A DNA stretch of 64,000 bases, from the NCBI GenBank assembly GCA_964527735.1, contig CAZGPG010000008.1, positions 79,623-143,622 of the forward strand, written 5' to 3'. Positions 1 to 7,927 of the stretch are shown here, piece by piece. Under the pieces are notes generated by a model, which saw only the letters and a program-made list of their open reading frames with translations, did no database searches and was not told the origin of the DNA. Origin of the DNA: JBEBVQ01 sp964527735. GTDB lineage: Bacteria; Bacteroidota; Bacteroidia; Chitinophagales; Chitinophagaceae. The number at the start of each line of letters is the position of its first letter. The first letter of the stretch is position 1. Position numbers and translations under genes: made by a program.

Positions 1-1
1 C

Positions 2-595
2 TTCACACTGATGGTGTATGAGGATATTGCAGTAAATGGAGGTACGGATAAGCTGCTCTATGAGCAGGAGCTGAATGATCCCGGGTATGCGGATACGGTC
101 AATAAATTCTGGGTTTACAAATTCGACAGGCCGGTGCCGCTGCCAGCCGGTACTTTTTATATCGGTACCAGCCAACCCGCATCCAGCGGGAGCGACAGCC
201 TATACTTCGGGCTGGATGTAAACCGGACCGGAGGGAATTATCTATATTATAATGTATTGAACGTATGGGAGTCTTCATCCGTATCCGGCGCGCTGATGGT
301 GCGCCCGCTACTGGGCCAGCCCGTTATCGGGTCGGATGTGCCGCTGGCGGCGACGCAACCGGCGCCATGGCGGGTGTATCCCAATCCTGTTGGAGAAAAT
401 CTTTATATTGAATCTCCCGATGCTGCTGCTGGCATTCGTTTTGAGATACATGATATAGCAGGCAGGGTTATAAAATCAGGCACTGCCAGGCAGGGGATAC
501 CCATATCGACCGGCAGCCTTTCGCCCGGACTGTACATGCTGCGTTTACTGAACATAGCATCCGGAACCTGTACCACAAGGATTATTAAACTATAG
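2..595 (+). CDS. T9SS-secreted protein, C-terminal part (5' end outside window)
   Basis: The reading frame is open from the first bases of the window, so this is the end of a larger gene. The visible part is a beta-rich, glycine/serine-rich segment. It is followed from about residue 120 by a typical type A T9SS sorting domain: a WRVYPNPVGENLYIES start, an IHDIAGRV strand, an LSPGLYMLRLL strand, and a short basic tail ending KL. In this family the domain sends the protein through the type IX secretion pore and is cleaved or anchored at the cell surface. The function of the missing part cannot be judged. The gene ends 11 bases before the rhodanese gene. Confidence 0.85.
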   Translation, partial: FTLMVYEDIAVNGGTDKLLYEQELNDPGYADTVNKFWVYKFDRPVPLPAGTFYIGTSQPASSGSDSLYFGLDVNRTGGNYLYYNVLNVWESSSVSGALMVRPLLGQPVIGSDVPLAATQPAPWRVYPNPVGENLYIESPDAAAGIRFEIHDIAGRVIKSGTARQGIPISTGSLSPGLYMLRLLNIASGTCTTRIIKL

Positions 596-606
596 AATAT
601 AAATAC

Positions 607-930
607 ATGCAGGAAATTACCGTACTTGAATTAAAACGCAGAACAGACGCCGGGGAGCAGCTTAATATCATTGACGTCCGGGAGCCGGATGAATATGATG
701 CCTATAATATCGGCGCACAACTGATACCGCTCGGCCGGATCATGAATATGCAGACAGAAGCAATAGACGATCTGAAAGACGAAGAGCTGATTGTGCATTG
801 CCGTTCGGGGAAGCGCAGCCTGCAGGCCTGTCTTTTTCTGGAGACAATGGGATTCACTAATGTAAAAAACCTGACGGGGGGTATCCTTGCCTGGCAGGAA
901 CAATGCGACAACCCGTCAAAAGGCGAATGA
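607..930 (+). CDS. Rhodanese-like domain protein
   Basis: This 107-residue single-domain rhodanese has the IIDVREPDEY strand-helix near residue 21 and the active-site loop HCRSGKRS with cysteine 65 as persulfide carrier. It also has the closing LTGGILAWQ helix near residue 90. Such small cytoplasmic rhodaneses carry sulfane sulfur, and the exact acceptor is unknown. The size matches the stand-alone rhodanese family (about 100 residues). It lies 11 bases after the T9SS gene on the same strand, so it may be co-transcribed, but no functional link is evident. No Shine-Dalgarno sequence is visible, as is usual in Bacteroidota. Confidence 0.9.
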   Translation: MQEITVLELKRRTDAGEQLNIIDVREPDEYDAYNIGAQLIPLGRIMNMQTEAIDDLKDEELIVHCRSGKRSLQACLFLETMGFTNVKNLTGGILAWQEQCDNPSKGE

Positions 931-979
931 TTTCATATTTCACCCCTCACCCCTCATTCCTCATCCCTGAATTGTAGGT

Positions 980-1543
980 ATGCATGATATAGAGCCCTAT
1001 TACAACTGGCGTCATCTGTACATGGCGGAGGAGGATGAACAATCTCCTTTTTATGGCCGTGAATACAGTGAATTTGAATATTCCAACCTGGTATACAATT
1101 ACTACATCCACCCCCAGTGGGATGAATTTGGATCGCACACACTTTATCTGAAAGTGCTTTTCGCCGACTACGATTACAATTATGTGATCATCGAAATGAT
1201 CGGCGAATGGAATGATGCGGTCGAAAATGATATTATGCAGCTGAAGCGGTCCGTGATCGACCGGATCACAACCCGTGGTATTTCCAAATTTATTCTGATC
1301 ACCGAGAATGTGCTCAACTTTCACAGCAGCGATCCGGAATATTACGAAGAATGGTATAATGACATCAAGGATGACGGCGGATGGATTGCAGCCATCAATA
1401 TGCCGGAACAGACTCGCTACGACTTTCATGGATCAAAGATCGACAGGTATGTGCGTATGCTGGAAATCCCCGGCTGGCGCACTTTTAACCCCCAGCACTT
1501 CTTCCAGGTGGTAGATAATAAAATGTTGCGGCTGAAGGAGTAA
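980..1543 (+). CDS. Conserved-looking hypothetical protein, acidic and aromatic
   Basis: This is a 187-residue protein that I do not assign to a named family. It is rich in Tyr, Trp, Asp and Glu, has no signal peptide and no membrane segment, and looks like a compact cytoplasmic alpha/beta protein. Examples are the strand-like stretches HTLYLKVLFADYDYNYVIIE and SKFILITENVL. Codon use resembles the neighbours and the frame is clean, so it is very probably a real gene. It sits between the rhodanese gene and the sdh promoter. The 50 bases in front contain a short iterated CACCCCTCA-type word. Confidence 0.75.
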   Translation: MHDIEPYYNWRHLYMAEEDEQSPFYGREYSEFEYSNLVYNYYIHPQWDEFGSHTLYLKVLFADYDYNYVIIEMIGEWNDAVENDIMQLKRSVIDRITTRGISKFILITENVLNFHSSDPEYYEEWYNDIKDDGGWIAAINMPEQTRYDFHGSKIDRYVRMLEIPGWRTFNPQHFFQVVDNKMLRLKE

Positions 1544-1589
1544 GAACCGCCGCACATATGCGACTATTCAACAAACTTACACCGCTCAC

Positions 1590-1620
1590 TTGCGCTTATT
1601 GTATAACAGGGTTATCTTTG
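1590..1620 (+). promoter_or_regulatory. Bacteroidota-type promoter of sdhCAB
   Basis: A TTG at 1590-1592 and a perfect TAnnTTTG box (TATCTTTG, 1613-1620) are separated by 20 bases. This matches the -33/-7 layout of the Bacteroidota housekeeping sigma factor. The start codon of sdhC follows 43 bases after the box. Confidence 0.7.
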
Positions 1621-1663
1621 CAATAATTTTACACAACTATTACAATTTAATTCAGCCGGACAA

Positions 1664-2350
1664 ATGAACTGGAAACATTACTTTACATCATCCATTGGCC
1701 AGAAACTGGTGATGGGTTTTACCGGTATTTTTCTTATCTCGTTTTTAATTATTCACGCATATGTGAATGTAATGATTTTTGCAAATGATGGTGGCGTCAC
1801 ATTCAACAAGGCAGCCCATTTTATGGGAACCACACTGATTATCCGTATTGCGGAGGTCGGCCTTTTTGCCGGCATCCTGCTGCATATAGTTCAGGGATAT
1901 ATGCTGGTGAAGAAAAATGCCGGCACGCGGAATAATCGTTACGCCGTGAAGCCCGGAAATAAAACCAGTGCCTGGTACAGCCGTTCTATGGGGCTGCTGG
2001 GTACGATCATTCTTTTATTCCTGGTGATGCATGTCGCTCATTTCTGGGTACCGTCCCGTATTACACATACGCTGGAGCCGGTTTCCGTTAATGGTGAAGA
2101 GCTGCATAACCTTTATGCGCGTATGGTGAGCGTATTTGCTAACCCATGGATTGTATTGCTGTATGTATTGGGCTGTTTTTCACTTGCCTGGCACCTCGTT
2201 CATGGCTTTTATAGCGCTTTTCAGACATTTGGTCTGGCTACGCACAGGTATAAAAAAATGATCCGGAATACCGGTATCGTTTTCTCCATCGTTATCTGCA
2301 CCCTTTTTGCTTCGATGCCGGTAGCCATGTATTTTCAATGGATACAATAA
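1664..2350 (+). CDS. sdhC: Succinate dehydrogenase cytochrome b subunit (b558 family)
   Basis: This 228-residue integral membrane protein has about five hydrophobic helices (near residues 16-36, 65-85, 105-125, 158-180 and 200-220) and several helix-embedded histidines (for example in LLHIVQGYML, VMHVAHFW and AWHLVHGF). These are the expected heme ligands of the di-heme anchor subunit. It anchors SdhA and SdhB at the inner membrane and passes electrons to the quinone pool. It is the first gene of a three-gene operon with its own promoter. As in other Bacteroidota there is no separate sdhD. Confidence 0.95.
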   Translation: MNWKHYFTSSIGQKLVMGFTGIFLISFLIIHAYVNVMIFANDGGVTFNKAAHFMGTTLIIRIAEVGLFAGILLHIVQGYMLVKKNAGTRNNRYAVKPGNKTSAWYSRSMGLLGTIILLFLVMHVAHFWVPSRITHTLEPVSVNGEELHNLYARMVSVFANPWIVLLYVLGCFSLAWHLVHGFYSAFQTFGLATHRYKKMIRNTGIVFSIVICTLFASMPVAMYFQWIQ

Positions 2351-2382
2351 ACAGATTTTTACAATACCGATCTTGCTGATAT

Positions 2383-4362
2383 ATGACCCAGATTAATTCC
2401 AAAACACCTGCAGGTTCACTCGAAAAAAAGTGGACGGATTATAAGTCTACCTGTAAATTGATTAACCCCGCCAATAAGCGGAAGCTGGAAGTGATCGTTA
2501 TAGGTACCGGTCTCGCCGGCGCTTCTGCTGCCGCATCGCTTGGCGAGTTGGGGTACAAGGTTAAAGCCTTCTGCTTTCAGGACAGCGGCCGGCGCGCGCA
2601 TTCCATCGCTGCGCAGGGGGGGATCAATGCAGCCAAAAACTATCAGAACGACGGAGACAGTGTGTTCCGCCTGTTTTATGATACGATCAAAGGAGGCGAC
2701 TACCGCGCCCGCGAAGCCAATGTGCACCGGCTTGCCGAGGTTTCGGCCAGTATCATTGACCAGTGCGTGGCGCAGGGTGTGCCGTTTGCCCGTGAGTATG
2801 GCGGTCTGCTGAGCAATCGTTCTTTTGGGGGCACACAAGTGCAGCGTACATTCTACGCTGCGGGACAGACGGGGCAGCAATTGCTCATTGGCGCCTACCA
2901 GGCAATGGAACGTCAGGTAGCGCTCGGGAATGTAACCGAATATACCCGCCACGAAATGCTCGAAGTGGTCATGATCGACGGCAAAGCACGTGGTATCATT
3001 GCACGTAACCTGGTAACAGGAGAGCTGGAACGACATTTTGGTCACGCAGTGCTCCTTTGCACCGGTGGATACGGAAACGTTTTTTACCTGTCTACCAATG
3101 CCATGGGCAGCAACGTTACGGCAGCCTGGAAGGCTCATAAAAAAGGCGCTTTCTTCGGCAATCCGTGTTTTACACAGATACATCCTACCTGTATCCCGGT
3201 AAGCGGCGACCATCAGTCGAAACTCACTCTGATGTCGGAATCGCTCCGTAATGACGGACGTATATGGGTACCGAAAAAACAGAATGACACAAGAAGACCC
3301 AATGATATCCCGGAAGATGAACGTGATTATTACCTCGAGCGCCGTTACCCGGCATTCGGTAATCTCGTACCCCGCGACGTCGCCAGCCGTGCTGCCAAAG
3401 AGCGCTGCGATGCGGGTTATGGCGTAGGCGCCAGCAGGCAGGCTGTATACCTCGATTATGCTTCGGCAATCGACCGTTACGGCAAAATTGAAGCCGGAAA
3501 ACAAGGTTTGCACCATGCAGATGCAACAACCATCCGTACCCTCGGTATGGAAGTAGTAAAGGAAAAATACGGCAACCTGTTTGAGATGTACGAGAAAATC
3601 ACCGGAGAAAACCCATATGAAGTGCCCATGCGGATATACCCCGCCGTGCACTATACCATGGGTGGCCTGTGGGTGGATTATGAACTGCAGACCACAGTGC
3701 CCGGATTGTACGCACTCGGTGAAGCCAACTTCAGCGATCATGGAGCCAACCGGCTGGGCGCTTCGGCATTAATGCAGGGGCTGGCAGACGGATATTTCGT
3801 TATTCCGTACACAATCGGCAACTATCTCGCAGACGAGATCCGCACCAATGCGATACCTACCAGCCATCCGGCTTTTGAAGCTGCAGAAAAAGAAGTAAAT
3901 GACCGTATTCAGCGTATGATGAGCATCAGGGGTAAGGAAAGTGTTGAGTCATTCCACAAACGCCTCGGCAAGATCATGTGGGACAAGTGCGGTATGGCGA
4001 GGAATGAAAAAGGGCTCCGGGAAGCCATCGAAGAAATCAAAACATTACGTAAGGAATTCTGGAGCAACGTCCGCATACCGGGTGAGATCAACGAATTCAA
4101 TCCCGAACTGGATAAAGCGGGCAGGGTAGCAGACTTCCTGGAGCTGGGCGAGCTGATGTGCATGGATGCGCTGCATCGCAACGAAAGCTGCGGCGGGCAC
4201 TTCCGCGAAGAATACCAGACCGAAGAAGGAGAAGCTTTGCGCCAGGATGATAAGCATATGTATGTAGCCGCATGGGAGTATAAAGGCGATAGCAATTTCA
4301 TGATGCACAAAGAAGAATTGCATTACGAAGTGGTGCATCCGACCCAGCGCAGCTATAAATAA
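2383..4362 (+). CDS. sdhA: Succinate dehydrogenase/fumarate reductase flavoprotein subunit
   Basis: At 659 residues it is the normal size for the b558-type flavoprotein. The FAD-binding GTGLAG loop lies at residues 41-46. The RRAHSIAAQGGINAA segment carries the histidine expected to hold FAD covalently. HPTCIP, RDVASRA, HYTMGG and the second flavin stretch ALGEANFSDHGANRLGAS are all present. The enzyme oxidises succinate to fumarate in the TCA cycle on the cytoplasmic face of the membrane. Both gaps to sdhC and sdhB are 32 bases, which fits one transcript. The long open frame antisense to this gene is a codon-bias shadow. Confidence 0.97.
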   Translation: MTQINSKTPAGSLEKKWTDYKSTCKLINPANKRKLEVIVIGTGLAGASAAASLGELGYKVKAFCFQDSGRRAHSIAAQGGINAAKNYQNDGDSVFRLFYDTIKGGDYRAREANVHRLAEVSASIIDQCVAQGVPFAREYGGLLSNRSFGGTQVQRTFYAAGQTGQQLLIGAYQAMERQVALGNVTEYTRHEMLEVVMIDGKARGIIARNLVTGELERHFGHAVLLCTGGYGNVFYLSTNAMGSNVTAAWKAHKKGAFFGNPCFTQIHPTCIPVSGDHQSKLTLMSESLRNDGRIWVPKKQNDTRRPNDIPEDERDYYLERRYPAFGNLVPRDVASRAAKERCDAGYGVGASRQAVYLDYASAIDRYGKIEAGKQGLHHADATTIRTLGMEVVKEKYGNLFEMYEKITGENPYEVPMRIYPAVHYTMGGLWVDYELQTTVPGLYALGEANFSDHGANRLGASALMQGLADGYFVIPYTIGNYLADEIRTNAIPTSHPAFEAAEKEVNDRIQRMMSIRGKESVESFHKRLGKIMWDKCGMARNEKGLREAIEEIKTLRKEFWSNVRIPGEINEFNPELDKAGRVADFLELGELMCMDALHRNESCGGHFREEYQTEEGEALRQDDKHMYVAAWEYKGDSNFMMHKEELHYEVVHPTQRSYK

Positions 4363-4394
4363 ACATGACCCGATAACAACACAACCATTTAACA

Positions 4395-5168
4395 ATGGAA
4401 CACTACAATATGAATCTCACCTTAAAGGTGTGGCGGCAGAAAAACAATAAAGACAAAGGACATTTTGAAACCTTTCAGGTAAAGGATATCTCTTCCGAAA
4501 TGTCCTTTCTCGAAATGTTCGATGTATTGAACGAGCAGCTCATCGCGGAAGATAAGGAACCGATCGCTTTTGATCATGACTGCCGCGAAGGCATCTGTGG
4601 TATGTGCAGTATGCACATCAACGGACGTGCACATGGCCCCTGGCACGAGACCACTACCTGCCAGCTTCATATGCGCGAATACAAAGACGGCGATACCATC
4701 GTCGTAGAACCTTTCCGCGCCAATGCCTTCCCGGTGATCAAAGACCTGGTGGTGGACCGGACATCCTTCGACCGGATCATACAATCAGGTGGTTACATTT
4801 CTGTCAATACCGGTAATGCGGTGGATGCCAATGCCATCCCCATAGAGAAGCAAAAAGCGGATGATTCGTTTGCCGCTGCGGCCTGTATCGGCTGCGGCGC
4901 TTGTGTGGCTGCCTGTCCCAATGCCTCTGCCATGCTGTTTGTATCGGCCAAAGTATCACACCTTGCCTTGCTCCCGCAGGGCGATGCGGAACGTAAAATC
5001 AGGGCCGCCAATATGGTGCACCAAATGGATAAGGAAGGCTTCGGCGGATGTACCAACATCGGCGCCTGCGAAGCAGAATGTCCCAAAGGCATTTCACTCG
5101 AAAACATCGCTCGTCTGAATCGCGAATACATCAGCGCGGTATTCTCGGGTGATGCGCAACACGCCTGA
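4395..5168 (+). CDS. sdhB: Succinate dehydrogenase/fumarate reductase iron-sulfur subunit
   Basis: This 257-residue subunit carries electrons from FAD to the membrane subunit. The [2Fe-2S] ligands are C63, C68, C71 and C89 (CREGICGMC...TTTC). The ferredoxin-like part has CIGCGACVAACP near residue 163 and CTNIGACEAECPKG near residue 220, supplying the [4Fe-4S] and [3Fe-4S] ligands. The start could also be the Met five codons downstream (MNLTLKVW). It is the last gene of the operon and is followed at once by a strong intrinsic terminator. Confidence 0.96.
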   Translation: MEHYNMNLTLKVWRQKNNKDKGHFETFQVKDISSEMSFLEMFDVLNEQLIAEDKEPIAFDHDCREGICGMCSMHINGRAHGPWHETTTCQLHMREYKDGDTIVVEPFRANAFPVIKDLVVDRTSFDRIIQSGGYISVNTGNAVDANAIPIEKQKADDSFAAAACIGCGACVAACPNASAMLFVSAKVSHLALLPQGDAERKIRAANMVHQMDKEGFGGCTNIGACEAECPKGISLENIARLNREYISAVFSGDAQHA

Positions 5169-5194
5169 TAAATTAACCTCAACATTCTTTAATG

Positions 5195-5232
5195 AAACCT
5201 GCGTATTCCACCCGGAAAATGCAGGTTTTTTT
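5195..5232 (+). terminator. Rho-independent terminator of sdhCAB
   Basis: An 8-bp stem AAACCTGC/GCAGGTTT (5195-5202 with 5221-5228) closes an inner TTCC/GGAA helix and runs into seven T residues. It lies inside the extended reading frame upstream of the next gene. This argues that the next gene starts at 5306 rather than at the ATG at 5192. Confidence 0.85.
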
Positions 5233-5305
5233 ATTGCCGCCGCCAATGACTGCTATGACATGCTGGCTGAATTATTTATCTTGGCAATTCATTCATCTGT
5301 TTTCA

Positions 5306-6964
5306 ATGAAAAAGATCTTTCTCCTGTGCTCCGTTTTTTGCATGGTAACTGTCCTGTCAGTAGCCCAGCAGCCCCGTGTGGAACTCAGCGAATCTTTTGA
5401 AGAACCCGAAGGAGGGTGGAATAAAGTACTCCAGCTCACCAACGGCAATACGTTCTTTTTCCATTTTAATAAAGATAAGGGTATTGAGGTATGGGTCTAT
5501 GATAAAAAGCGCCGTAAATCATCCAACCTGGTAATATCCGGGAAGCTGTGGGAAATCCGGAAGCTGCCGGAGACCACTATTGAAGGTTTTTATGAAATAG
5601 GTGGCCAGCCGGTGATCTTCATGCATCAGACCATTGACCGTACGCCATCGCTTTTTCGTTTGATACTTAATGAAAACACCGGAGCCGTAGAAACGGAAGA
5701 GCTGATCAGTTCTTTGCCTAAATATAAGACCGGATCGGGCTGGGCTATGGCTTATGGCGGCGTAAGCGCAATGGATTTTTATGTAGAGAAAGACCCCAAT
5801 TCGGACTGCTATGCGGTAGTAAATTTCAATTCATTTTCTTCTGAGAGCGGAGAGCGGATAGAAGTAGTCCATTATAGTGGTGAAAAGGGTAATCACAAAG
5901 TGCTGAACCGCGCTTTTTATGATGTGCCGGGCGGTAATTTCAAATACGTGGATTTTATTGCAATGGCCGTTGACCGGCAGGCTGCATATATCTGTACATA
6001 CGGCTATCATGGTAAATGGTCGTCTAAAGATGCAAGGCTGATCATTTCCAAACTGGCGCTGACGGATCAGAATTTTGTACACCGTCAGTTGGAATTTTCA
6101 GAAGACTTCCGTGCTACAAAGGGCATCATGCTATACAATCCGGGTACTAATTTGCTTCAACTGTTGTCGCTTACCGAACTGACCACCAAAAGCAATATTC
6201 TTACCGGCACCAGCACTACCAGGATGTTAACCCTGATGAATTATATTGACCCGCAGACATTGACTATAATATCCTCCAAGCCACTGGCAGCACAAATGGT
6301 GTCGGAGCATCTCACCCGCCAGTTGGGGAAAGAATCTTACTATTACGGGGTGCCTCAGCAAATGGTGCTGAACAAAGATAATACCACTACCGTGCTGATG
6401 GAAGAAATGCAGCGGATCGTGCAGCGGAACGCATCTACCGGCGCTGTGGTGTCAGCAAAGACCAACCTCGGCAGTATCGGTATTTCAGAGCTGAATGATC
6501 GTGGTATAGAGGAGGACGGTCACGTTATCCTGAAGCTCCAGGTGTCGGCAGGCCTGTTTTACCCAATGTACATGGCACAGAAAAGTAAAGGGCTATGGTC
6601 TTATCGCAGGTCGGGCTTTCGTGGTATGCACAACAATGCTTTCCTCTCCTTCGACTATGTTAATACAGATAAAGGCCGGTATGTATTGTTTAATGATTAC
6701 CCGGAAAACTTTGTGAAAGAAGAAGGGAAGAGGAAAAGAAAGCCGGTAACCACCATCAGCGGGTCGAATACAGTCTGCTATAAAATGCAGCACGGCCGGC
6801 CGGAAAGCTTTTTTCTCTTTGGCAGCCCCGGCAAAGGCCAGGCGCGTTTTTGCTACGTCGAATCATCACATTACCTTGCCGATAAGAAAACATATGCCAC
6901 TTTGCTGATGCAACGCAACGGCAGAGAAAAGAAAGCAGCCATCGCATGGGTGCAATTTGATTAA
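5306..6964 (+). CDS. Secreted or periplasmic hypothetical protein
   Basis: Starting at the MKK codon gives a 552-residue protein with a clear signal peptide (MKKIFLLCSVFCMVTVLSVAQ). No membrane segment follows and there is no T9SS tail, so it is probably periplasmic or surface-exposed. The mature part is rich in beta strands, with propeller-like spacing of aromatic residues (for example GKLWEIRKLP and GLWSYRRSGF). I recognise no catalytic motif. The terminator of sdhB lies upstream of this start. A near-match promoter box TATCTTGG sits at 5277-5284. Confidence 0.75.
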   Translation: MKKIFLLCSVFCMVTVLSVAQQPRVELSESFEEPEGGWNKVLQLTNGNTFFFHFNKDKGIEVWVYDKKRRKSSNLVISGKLWEIRKLPETTIEGFYEIGGQPVIFMHQTIDRTPSLFRLILNENTGAVETEELISSLPKYKTGSGWAMAYGGVSAMDFYVEKDPNSDCYAVVNFNSFSSESGERIEVVHYSGEKGNHKVLNRAFYDVPGGNFKYVDFIAMAVDRQAAYICTYGYHGKWSSKDARLIISKLALTDQNFVHRQLEFSEDFRATKGIMLYNPGTNLLQLLSLTELTTKSNILTGTSTTRMLTLMNYIDPQTLTIISSKPLAAQMVSEHLTRQLGKESYYYGVPQQMVLNKDNTTTVLMEEMQRIVQRNASTGAVVSAKTNLGSIGISELNDRGIEEDGHVILKLQVSAGLFYPMYMAQKSKGLWSYRRSGFRGMHNNAFLSFDYVNTDKGRYVLFNDYPENFVKEEGKRKRKPVTTISGSNTVCYKMQHGRPESFFLFGSPGKGQARFCYVESSHYLADKKTYATLLMQRNGREKKAAIAWVQFD

Positions 6965-7039
6965 ATGGAGCGTTGAAAATGGAAAATTTATGCACATATC
7001 ATTTCCTACCTTCCACTTCTAAATTTTCAATTATATAAA

Positions 7040-7744
7040 GTGAAATACGCAGTTATTACAGGCGCTACACAAGGTATCGGCAAAGCTATAGCAAAACATT
7101 TGCTGTACGAGGGTTTTTCCGTTGCCATTTGCGCCAGGGGGCAGGAAGAACTGAATGATCTGCAGAATGTATGGAGCGTTGCATATCCGGAACAACAGAT
7201 CATCTGCCATCGTACGGACATGGGTGAACCGGAAGATGTGCGGATCTTTGCAGACAGGGTATTGCGCACATTTCCACAGGTAGATATTTTAGTCAATAAT
7301 GCCGGTGTTTTTACACCGGGGACACTGGCAGATGAACCGGAAGGCAACCTTGAAATGCTTATGAATGTCAATTTATATGGTTCCTACCGGCTTACACGGT
7401 TGTTGCTCCCCCGGATGAAAGAACGGCAGTCGGGACATATTTTCAATATCTGCTCCGTAGCTTCATTACAAGCCTATCCCAACGGCGGAGCTTACAGCAT
7501 TACCAAATATGCCTTGCTCGGTTTTTCCGACAATCTGCGACTAGAGCTGGCGCCCGACCGTATACGGGTAACCGCAGTGTGCCCCGGCGCCACCTATACA
7601 CATTCCTGGCTTGAAAGTGGTGTTGCGGCATCGCGGATGATGGAAGCTGAAGATGTAGCGTCAGTGATATGGAATGCATACTCATTATCGGAAAATGCCA
7701 ATATAGACAGGATCGTGATGCGGCCGGTAACAGGAGATTTGTAG
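7040..7744 (+). CDS. Short-chain dehydrogenase/reductase
   Basis: This is a 234-residue classical SDR with the cofactor loop TGATQGIG (residues 7-14), NNAGVF at about 87, the catalytic Ser in NICSVAS, and YSITK at about 153 carrying the Tyr and Lys. The length is that of single-domain SDRs. The substrate is unknown; the family covers 3-ketoacyl, sugar and other carbonyl reductions with NAD(P)H. The start codon is GTG and no ATG fits before the cofactor loop. It is apparently a single-gene unit. Confidence 0.92.
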   Translation: MKYAVITGATQGIGKAIAKHLLYEGFSVAICARGQEELNDLQNVWSVAYPEQQIICHRTDMGEPEDVRIFADRVLRTFPQVDILVNNAGVFTPGTLADEPEGNLEMLMNVNLYGSYRLTRLLLPRMKERQSGHIFNICSVASLQAYPNGGAYSITKYALLGFSDNLRLELAPDRIRVTAVCPGATYTHSWLESGVAASRMMEAEDVASVIWNAYSLSENANIDRIVMRPVTGDL

Positions 7745-7871
7745 GTACTTTTACCCAATTCTTGCAAAATATTTGCATGTGATCGGAGAATCTTTTATTT
7801 TGCAAATGTTCCGAGCTTCTTTTATGAATTAACAGCTACTCCTTGAATTATGTTTTAACGTTATTTTAAAC

Positions 7872-7897
7872 AAAACCCTTTATCATACAAGGGTTTT
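7872..7897. terminator. Hairpin after the SDR gene, possible terminator
   Basis: A perfect 9-bp stem AAAACCCTT/AAGGGTTTT has an 8-base loop and is flanked by A- and T-rich sequence. It could end transcription of the SDR gene. It lies just before the batD promoter box. Confidence 0.5.
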
Positions 7898-7903
7898 CGG
7901 AGT

Positions 7904-7911
7904 TATTTTTG
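7904..7911 (+). promoter_or_regulatory. -7 box upstream of batD
   Basis: TATTTTTG matches TAnnTTTG exactly and lies 16 bases before the ATG at 7928. The predicted transcript would therefore have almost no leader, which favours 7928 over the upstream GTG at 7913. I see no good -33 TTG. Confidence 0.5.
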
Positions 7912-7927
7912 TGTGGCTCAAAAAATC

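Noticed and set aside
2416..3741. 441-codon open frame antisense to sdhA
   Set aside because: It lies wholly inside a clear sdhA gene, has no recognisable domain, and is explained by biased third positions of sdhA.
5192..5305. Longer N-terminus for the secreted hypothetical at 5306
   Set aside because: The extra codons span the sdhB terminator hairpin, and the signal peptide begins at the MKK of 5306.
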